Assembly: GCA_947178105.1 (NCBI GenBank)
Contig: CAMWXD010000024.1
Location: 1-57,679 of the forward strand
Direction of reading: 5' to 3'
Length of the DNA: 57,679 nt
Source: an uncultured Eubacterium sp.
GTDB taxonomy: Bacteria > Bacillota > Clostridia > Lachnospirales > Lachnospiraceae
Below, one piece after another: positions 52,891-57,679 of this stretch. Both the position numbers and the translations under genes were made by a program. The notes below the pieces were generated by a model. It worked only from the letters and a program-made list of their open reading frames with translations, did no database searches and had not been told where the DNA came from. The first letter of the stretch is position 1. The number at the start of each line of letters is the position of its first letter.

Positions 52891-53030
52891 AAAGCAGAAA
52901 CTCCTTTATAGTAAAATAAGGGCAGGACAGCCCTGATTGATATTATAATATATTTTTTGCCGGATGAAAAGGGAAAATTTATGAAATTTTTAAGTGCGCT
53001 GCGTTTGCGAGCCTTTTTTTCAATTTCTTA

Positions 53031-53063
53031 TTGACAAAAAGTTATCATATATGATAACTTTTT
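53031..53063 (+). promoter_or_regulatory. Promoter fused to a perfect 28-base palindrome
   Basis: TTGACA (53031-53036) runs into a perfect palindrome at 53036-53063 with arms AAAAAGTTATCATA and TATGATAACTTTTT. The likely -10 (GATAAC or ATAACT) lies inside it. The next gene is an XRE-type repressor, so this is a strong candidate for its own operator. Confidence 0.75.
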
Positions 53064-53108
53064 AGTTGTATGACGAATGATGTCAAGAATAGTCGAAGGA
53101 ATGAAAGA

Positions 53109-53327
53109 ATGGATGAACAAAAGCTTGAACCAAGGCTTGAGGTAATCAGCCAGATTAAGCAGGTACGCAAGGAGCAGCATATCACACAGGAAGTACTTGC
53201 AGAACGCGCCGGGACGAAAAAATCAAATATTTCCAGGCTGGAAAGCGGAAAATATAATCCAAGCCTGGATTTTCTCGTGCGTGTGGCAGCGTGTTTGGGA
53301 AAACGGATACATATTTGGATGGAATAG
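53109..53327 (+). CDS. XRE-family helix-turn-helix protein
   Basis: A 72-residue Cro/CI-type DNA-binding protein: LEVISQIKQVRKEQHITQEVLAERAGTKKSNISRLESGKYNPSLDFLVRVAACLGKRIHI. This is the HTH_3 fold with a HigA-like ending. The ATG at 53109 has GAAGGA upstream. An ATG at 53070 begins without a ribosome site. It follows the palindromic promoter and precedes a MecA-like gene by 18 bases, so both are likely one transcript under its own repression. Confidence 0.85.
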   Translation: MDEQKLEPRLEVISQIKQVRKEQHITQEVLAERAGTKKSNISRLESGKYNPSLDFLVRVAACLGKRIHIWME

Positions 53328-53345
53328 CATCAGACAGGAGGGGAA

Positions 53346-53888
53346 ATGGAATTTTTAGTATTAGACAAGCAGACGATACAATGTGTGCTGACAGAAAAAG
53401 AAATTGCAGATTATGGGATGGATAAGCGCATGATCTATCAAAATGACGCGCGCACAGCAGATTTTTTCAGACAGGTCATGCACCGGGCGCAGCAGGAAAC
53501 CGGGTTTGTAAAAAAGGGAAAGAGTATTGCAGTGCACGCGGCGTTTTTAGCAGATGAATCACTGGAAATCACATTCAGCGTAGATGAAGAGCAGGCTGCG
53601 GCTGGCCTGGAAGTTGTCGTATTGAAATCGGACAGTTTATTTGGCATGGCAGATTTTTGCAGGAGGGCAGGCCTTAGTAAACATACATCCCTGTATATCC
53701 ATCAGGGGAGTTATTTTCTGCTGGCACAGGCAAAGGGGTATGAGGTGCGCGATGCGGCGGCACTGCTTTGCCTTGCGGATGAATATATGGATGGGTCATG
53801 CTGCATAAAAAGCATGGCAGCGTATATTATGGAGCATGGCAGATGTATGCTCAAAGGGAATGCGGCTAAGGTTTTGAGCAGTTTATAA
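53346..53888 (+). CDS. mecA: MecA-family adaptor protein
   Basis: A 180-residue protein. MEFLVLDKQTIQCVLTEKEIADYGM and the middle ARTADFFRQVMHRAQQETGF fit the N-terminal substrate-binding part of MecA. LYIHQGSYFLLAQAKG near residue 120 fits its ClpC-binding part. MecA hands target proteins to the ClpCP protease. It is shorter than Bacillus MecA (about 218 residues) and lacks most of the acidic linker. AGGAGG precedes the ATG. Co-transcription with an XRE repressor is unusual. Confidence 0.8.
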   Translation: MEFLVLDKQTIQCVLTEKEIADYGMDKRMIYQNDARTADFFRQVMHRAQQETGFVKKGKSIAVHAAFLADESLEITFSVDEEQAAAGLEVVVLKSDSLFGMADFCRRAGLSKHTSLYIHQGSYFLLAQAKGYEVRDAAALLCLADEYMDGSCCIKSMAAYIMEHGRCMLKGNAAKVLSSL

Positions 53889-54001
53889 GGATCGGGGAGC
53901 TTTCCGTTTGGGCAGGAAAAAAACCGTCTGGGCATTTTATCCATTTAAGATACGGGGAAATGATAGAATCCTGTTATCAAAAGGAAGAGGAGTGGTATAA
54001 A

Positions 54002-55078
54002 ATGACAGACATGACGAAAATAAAAAAGCAGTTTCTGATTTTTCTTTTTGTTGCCTTTGGGGTGACGTATATGATGGGATGCCTTACCTGGTATGGAAGT
54101 ACCATATCAGCGGAAATGAGTGTCTTTCCAAGTGCGCAGATGTACTATCCGGCGGCGGGCGTGATGCTTGCGTATTTGCTGACCGAGTGGAAGGAGCATT
54201 TGCTGCCAAGGTGGTTTTTTCTGTGCTTTTTGCTTGTAACAGCGGCAATGCTTGTCCTGTCGGTACTTTGTATTGTTTTGCCAGGACAAACGTTGTCTGT
54301 GTCTGAACAGCCGGTTTCACTATGGGCAGTCCTTTCCCAGTATGTGATCATCGGCGGGAGCATGTTTTGCTGGATCATGCTGCTGGCGGCAAGAAAGAAA
54401 AGACGGGCGGCTTATGGGCTATGTTTTCGAAACGTAAAGGCTGCTATTGGCTGCGTATTTGTCTTTTTGCTTTTGTATTTCGGCAGGGCTTGGATTAGCT
54501 ATGCGATGATGGGGCAGGCGGGCATGATGTTTGAGATCTTCAAAAATCCGAGCACTTGGAGCTACCTGCTGTTCCTTCCGGTAAACTTTCTGCTTGCCTT
54601 TACACCATTTTTGGGAGAAGAATACGGCTGGCGTTATTATATGCAGCCGCTGCTGCAAAAGCGCTACGGCATGAGGGGCGGCGTATTGGTACTGGGCGTT
54701 GCCTGGGGGCTTTGGCATATCTTTTTGGACTTTTTCTATTATACGACGCCGGATATGGGGCTGATTATGACAGCTTCCCAGCTTATTACGTGCATCACAC
54801 TGGGTATCTTTTTTGCCTGGGCGTATGCAAAGACCGGCAATATATGGGTTCCTGTCATCCTGCATTATTTAAATAACAACCTGTCGGTTGTAGTTGCCAA
54901 CAATTATTCGGCAGAAATCATGGAAAACCAGCAGTTGACCTGGGAGATGGTTCCGCAGGCTCTGCTGCTGAATGGGATTTTGTTCGGGCTGTTTTTCTTG
55001 TCAAAGGAATTTCAAAAACAGCCGGCAGAGGATTTTGTGCCTGTGCCAAACAACATTCAGCCGATGAAAAGCATGTAA
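54002..55078 (+). CDS. CPBP-family intramembrane metalloprotease
   Basis: A 358-residue membrane protein with about eight hydrophobic segments. The CPBP motifs are present: FLGEEYGWRYYMQP (EExxxR), LWHIFLDFFYY (FxxxH-like His) and VILHYLNNNL (second His). Such proteases are often linked to bacteriocin immunity or protein processing in the membrane. GAAGAGGAG precedes the ATG at 54002. An upstream in-frame start adds 14 unconserved residues. It stands between mecA and enolase, with no evident partner. Confidence 0.87.
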   Translation: MTDMTKIKKQFLIFLFVAFGVTYMMGCLTWYGSTISAEMSVFPSAQMYYPAAGVMLAYLLTEWKEHLLPRWFFLCFLLVTAAMLVLSVLCIVLPGQTLSVSEQPVSLWAVLSQYVIIGGSMFCWIMLLAARKKRRAAYGLCFRNVKAAIGCVFVFLLLYFGRAWISYAMMGQAGMMFEIFKNPSTWSYLLFLPVNFLLAFTPFLGEEYGWRYYMQPLLQKRYGMRGGVLVLGVAWGLWHIFLDFFYYTTPDMGLIMTASQLITCITLGIFFAWAYAKTGNIWVPVILHYLNNNLSVVVANNYSAEIMENQQLTWEMVPQALLLNGILFGLFFLSKEFQKQPAEDFVPVPNNIQPMKSM

Positions 55079-55160
55079 AAAATATCATCTTGCAGATGTA
55101 TGAGGCTCCTTCTTTTTGGGGATAGTAAAGGATGTATTTCAGAACAAAAAGGAGGCTAAT

Positions 55161-56609
55161 ATGTCAGCAAGGTTAGAGGTTATAGATGTGTATGCGAGGG
55201 AAATTATGGATTCCCGTGGAAATCCTACGGTAGAGGCAGAGGTCGTAGTGGAAAACGGGCATACCGGGGAAGTCGTATATGCATGGGCAGACGTACCGTC
55301 CGGCGCCAGTACCGGGCAGTTTGAAGCTATGGAGCTTCGGGACGGCGAAAAGGCTTATCATGGAAAGGGCGTACAAAAGGCAGTTGCCAATGTAAACGGA
55401 AAGATCGCGCAGGCGTTAATCGGCAAGGATGCGTTAGAGCAGAACCGTATCGATGAGCGGATGCTTGAGCTGGACGGGACAAAAAACAAGTCCTCGCTTG
55501 GCGCAAACGCAGTGCTCGGCGTGTCTATGGCATGTGCGAGAGCCTGTGCGGATGCATTGAAGCTGCCGCTGTACCGTTATCTCGGAGGCTGCGGCAAAGG
55601 AACCATTCCGGTACCGATGATGAATATTTTAAATGGCGGCGCCCATTCCAAAAACTGCATCGATTTCCAGGAATTTATGATTATGCCAGTTGGCGCCACA
55701 GGGATCCGCCAGGGCTTGCAGTGGTGTGCCGAGGTGTACCAGGAGTTAAAAAAACTGCTGGACAATGATGGGCACAGCACAGGCGTCGGAGATGAGGGCG
55801 GCTTTGCGCCGGATTTAAAAAATACGTTTGAAGTATTGGATTATCTGATGAAAGCTGTAAGGAGCGCAGGCTTTGAACCGGGAAAGGATATTTCGTTTGC
55901 GATGGACGCAGCAGCCAGCGAGCTGTTCCAGGAAGATGCCGCGATGTATTATTTCCCAGGCGAAACCAAATCCCTGATCCGTAAAAATGCCGAAACGATT
56001 GAGCGCGGCAACACCCAGGAGACAGAATGCAACTGTGAAGGGACGACGGTTGTAACCGAGGAGATCAAAGACGGGTGTATCTGCGAGCCAGACTGCAACT
56101 GCCTGACACCAGATACGGACGGACAGATGATTATGCGTTCTACAGACGAGATGATTGATTATTATGAAAAGCTGGTTGACAAATATCCAATTATTTCCAT
56201 CGAAGACCCGCTGGATGAAGAAGACTGGGACGGTTGGAAAAAGATCACAGAACGGCTTGGCAAAAGGATCATGCTCGTCGGAGACGACCTGTTTGTTACA
56301 AATGTGGCACGCTTGCAGCGCGGCATCAACAACGGCTGCGCCAATGCCATCCTGATCAAGCCAAACCAGATCGGGAGCCTGACAGAGACGATGCTCGCCA
56401 TCCGTACAGCAAAGGAAAACGGATACCGCACGATTATGTCGCACCGTTCCGGCGAGACAGAGGATACGTTTATCGCAGACCTTGCCGTCGGGATGCATAC
56501 TGGGTATATCAAGACCGGGGCGCCGTGCAGGAGTGAGCGGGTGGCGAAATATAACCGGCTGCTGCGGATTGAAGAGGAACTGGAAGGGGTTCGATCAGGC
56601 GTTTGCTGA
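55161..56609 (+). CDS. eno: Enolase with a cysteine-rich insertion
   Basis: It converts 2-phosphoglycerate to phosphoenolpyruvate. All catalytic and metal positions are visible: SGAST loop, [74 protein letters not shown] and IKTGAP. It is 482 residues rather than about 425-435. The extra 50 or so lie at about residues 270-325, after the metal Asp, and hold six cysteines at 290, 292, 306, 308, 312 and 314 as CNC, CIC and CNC. AAGGAGG precedes the ATG at 55161. A longer frame from 55116 is not conserved. Confidence 0.94.
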   Translation: MSARLEVIDVYAREIMDSRGNPTVEAEVVVENGHTGEVVYAWADVPSGASTGQFEAMELRDGEKAYHGKGVQKAVANVNGKIAQALIGKDALEQNRIDERMLELDGTKNKSSLGANAVLGVSMACARACADALKLPLYRYLGGCGKGTIPVPMMNILNGGAHSKNCIDFQEFMIMPVGATGIRQGLQWCAEVYQELKKLLDNDGHSTGVGDEGGFAPDLKNTFEVLDYLMKAVRSAGFEPGKDISFAMDAAASELFQEDAAMYYFPGETKSLIRKNAETIERGNTQETECNCEGTTVVTEEIKDGCICEPDCNCLTPDTDGQMIMRSTDEMIDYYEKLVDKYPIISIEDPLDEEDWDGWKKITERLGKRIMLVGDDLFVTNVARLQRGINNGCANAILIKPNQIGSLTETMLAIRTAKENGYRTIMSHRSGETEDTFIADLAVGMHTGYIKTGAPCRSERVAKYNRLLRIEEELEGVRSGVC

Positions 56610-56624
56610 TCTTATGATTTATAT

Positions 56625-56661
56625 CAGGCATTTGTATATCACTGCAAGTGCCTGTTTTTTT
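56625..56661 (+). terminator. Terminator of enolase
   Basis: CAGGCATTTG pairs with CAAGTGCCTG (one G-T pair) around a 10-base loop and is followed by seven T's. Confidence 0.85.
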
Positions 56662-56701
56662 GCGTCGTCATACGTTTGTTCCTTGTTTTTGTTCTCTTTT
56701 T

Positions 56702-56858
56702 CTATGAAAATAAAGCGTGACGCCGATCAATATCGCTTGCAGTAATAGTCCATTCCATATACCTTGCGCTTTTCGGATGTGACCAGACATTGCGGTACCA
56801 TTTCTTCCCAGTCTGAAAATTTTGCTTTATCTAAAATAAGGCTTTCTGTTTCCAGCAT
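56702..56858 (-). pseudogene. GNAT acetyltransferase, N-terminal fragment with frameshift
   Basis: On the minus strand the ATG at 56858 gives MLETESLILDKAKFSDWEEM, the start of a RimJ/RimL-type acetyltransferase. One extra base at the GGTACC near 56796 then shifts the frame. Beyond it the other frame reads YRNVWSHPKSARYMEWTITA, the normal continuation, and stops after about 14 more codons. The acetyl-CoA-binding part is gone. It is a decayed remnant lying between enolase and the DUF6273 gene. Confidence 0.75.
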
Positions 56859-56923
56859 TTTCCACTACTCCCACAACTTTTGATTTTTTCATTCTATTTC
56901 ACTTTCCGATAAACTGGAATTGC

Positions 56924-57532
56924 TCAGTCTATTCTTAACCAGAATGCAGGACGAATACAGCAGTTCGTCCCTTCTACACCTTGTGCTGCCCGTTCGATGT
57001 ATCCATCAAAATTAACACAGCTTATGAAATTGTATTTCCCTTCCTCTTTGTCCCAAAAGTCTCCATAGTATCGCAACCACCAAGTGCCTTTATTCTCTTC
57101 TTCGCAATTCTCATCAATAAACCATGCTCCTTGTAATCGTGCAAAAGCAGTCGTTATTGCCCCGCGCTCTTCATAATCAACATAATCTTCCATTTCATCA
57201 TCAAATAATTCTTCTACTTCGTCAGTGCTTAACAAAAAAATATAATCTTGGGTGTTTCCAGATGGGTTTTCTACTGTGGAAAGAAGAATTTTTTCACGTT
57301 CTTCATCTGAAAAAGCCAACATTAAAAAATCATGATTAAGCCAACTTCTTAAAGTACAGCCCTGCCATGTTATATTTTTTGAAAAATCGTGATAGGGTTT
57401 ACAGTCCAACAAATACTTGCTAATGCACAGACAGCGTTGTTGTTCTTCTTTCAAAACAATCCATTCAATTGATTCTTTTTTTAACCCACAATTTTGCGGA
57501 TATTCACCCATAATGATAGTAATTTTATTCAT
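56924..57532 (-). CDS. DUF6273-type protein
   Basis: A 202-residue protein. EWIVLKEEQQRCLCISKYLLDCKPYH, WQGCTLRSWLNHDFL, DYIFLLSTDEVEELF, GTWWLRYYGDFWDKE and the ending CCIRPAFWLRID follow the lectin-like DUF6273 pattern widespread in Lachnospiraceae, often as single proteins or at the end of surface proteins. This one has no signal peptide. The ATG at 57532 has GGAGA upstream and lies downstream of a good promoter. The longer frame from 57589 would begin inside the -10. Function unknown. Confidence 0.8.
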   Translation of the reverse strand: MNKITIIMGEYPQNCGLKKESIEWIVLKEEQQRCLCISKYLLDCKPYHDFSKNITWQGCTLRSWLNHDFLMLAFSDEEREKILLSTVENPSGNTQDYIFLLSTDEVEELFDDEMEDYVDYEERGAITTAFARLQGAWFIDENCEEENKGTWWLRYYGDFWDKEEGKYNFISCVNFDGYIERAAQGVEGTNCCIRPAFWLRID

Positions 57533-57580
57533 AGCTTCGTTTTCTCCAAATCCCGATTTCAGTTTCACTTTCTTTTCCAA

Positions 57581-57609
57581 ATTATACACGAAAACATGGT
57601 ATTTTTCAA
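57581..57609 (-). promoter_or_regulatory. Promoter of the DUF6273 gene
   Basis: Reading leftward: TTGAAA (complement of 57604-57609), 17 bases, TATAAT (complement of 57581-57586), about 48 bases before the start codon. Confidence 0.65.
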
Positions 57610-57679
57610 TTCACAAACTGTCTTTGATAGTGTAACTTTACTTGGGGGTTCCAATAAGCAGACTATATCCTTGGTTTAT
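57610..57679. other. Right edge of window
   Basis: I see no gene or structured element in the last 70 bases. Confidence 0.3.

Overview
The window looks like a chromosomal piece of an anaerobic, moderately low-GC Gram-positive bacterium, most likely a gut Lachnospiraceae (Clostridia). The signs are strong AGGAGG ribosome sites, TTGACA/TATAAT promoters, a T-box leader, an Agr-like GHKL kinase with a LytTR regulator, a class III (anaerobic) ribonucleotide reductase, a superoxide reductase with rubredoxin, and the aspS-gatCAB route to Asn-tRNA. No rRNA, tRNA or CRISPR array was seen.

Layout. 1-1600 is the decayed end of an integrative element: a partial excisionase-like gene, an integrase pseudogene and hairpins. 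1.9-4.2 kb is the AmmeMemoRadiSam trio. 4.2-7.7 kb holds an AraC regulator divergent from glycogen phosphorylase. 7.8-9.1 kb is a small mobile or decay zone: a serine recombinase and a Phd antitoxin with a 24-codon toxin stub. 9.1-14.3 kb is a pyrimidine-nucleoside salvage operon (Crp/Fnr regulator, udp, nupC, deoB, DUF1097, cdd). 14.4-20.9 kb has a GHKL/LytTR pair, asnA, a hydrolase, an HD-GYP response regulator and a truncated AAA ATPase. 21.0-26.5 kb is a T-box-controlled aspS-gatC-gatA-gatB operon. 26.5-29.7 kb has a ROK glucokinase, a glycosyltransferase with a repeat tail and a flippase-like membrane protein. 29.8-34.8 kb is a two-component system plus FtsX-type ABC exporter. 35.0-35.6 kb is superoxide reductase plus a 51-residue rubredoxin.

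36.4-40.6 kb is the most interesting metabolic locus: a winged-helix/PfkB pseudokinase whose GAGD motif reads GATA, divergent from a PfkB kinase, a TrpF-like barrel without the usual N-terminal Cys, and an iron alcohol dehydrogenase. Two back-to-back promoters share one inverted repeat. 40.7-42.9 kb is an AT-rich three-gene cassette (unknown protein, winged-helix/zinc-ribbon protein, PD-(D/E)XK nuclease broken at a T7 tract) that resembles a defence or conflict system.

42.9-48.9 kb holds a secreted Ig-like protein, a pyruvyltransferase-FrhB fusion and a PadR-DUF1700-DUF4097-PspC envelope module. 49.1-52.3 kb has hisB with a small upstream ORF, and nrdD behind two NrdR-like boxes. 52.4-57.7 kb has a small membrane protein, an XRE-MecA pair with a perfect operator palindrome, a CPBP protease, an enolase with a six-cysteine insertion, a GNAT pseudogene and a DUF6273 gene.

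Functions were assigned by reading motifs, family length and gene order. No database search was run, so named families are recognition calls and the pathway assignments for the unusual loci are inference.
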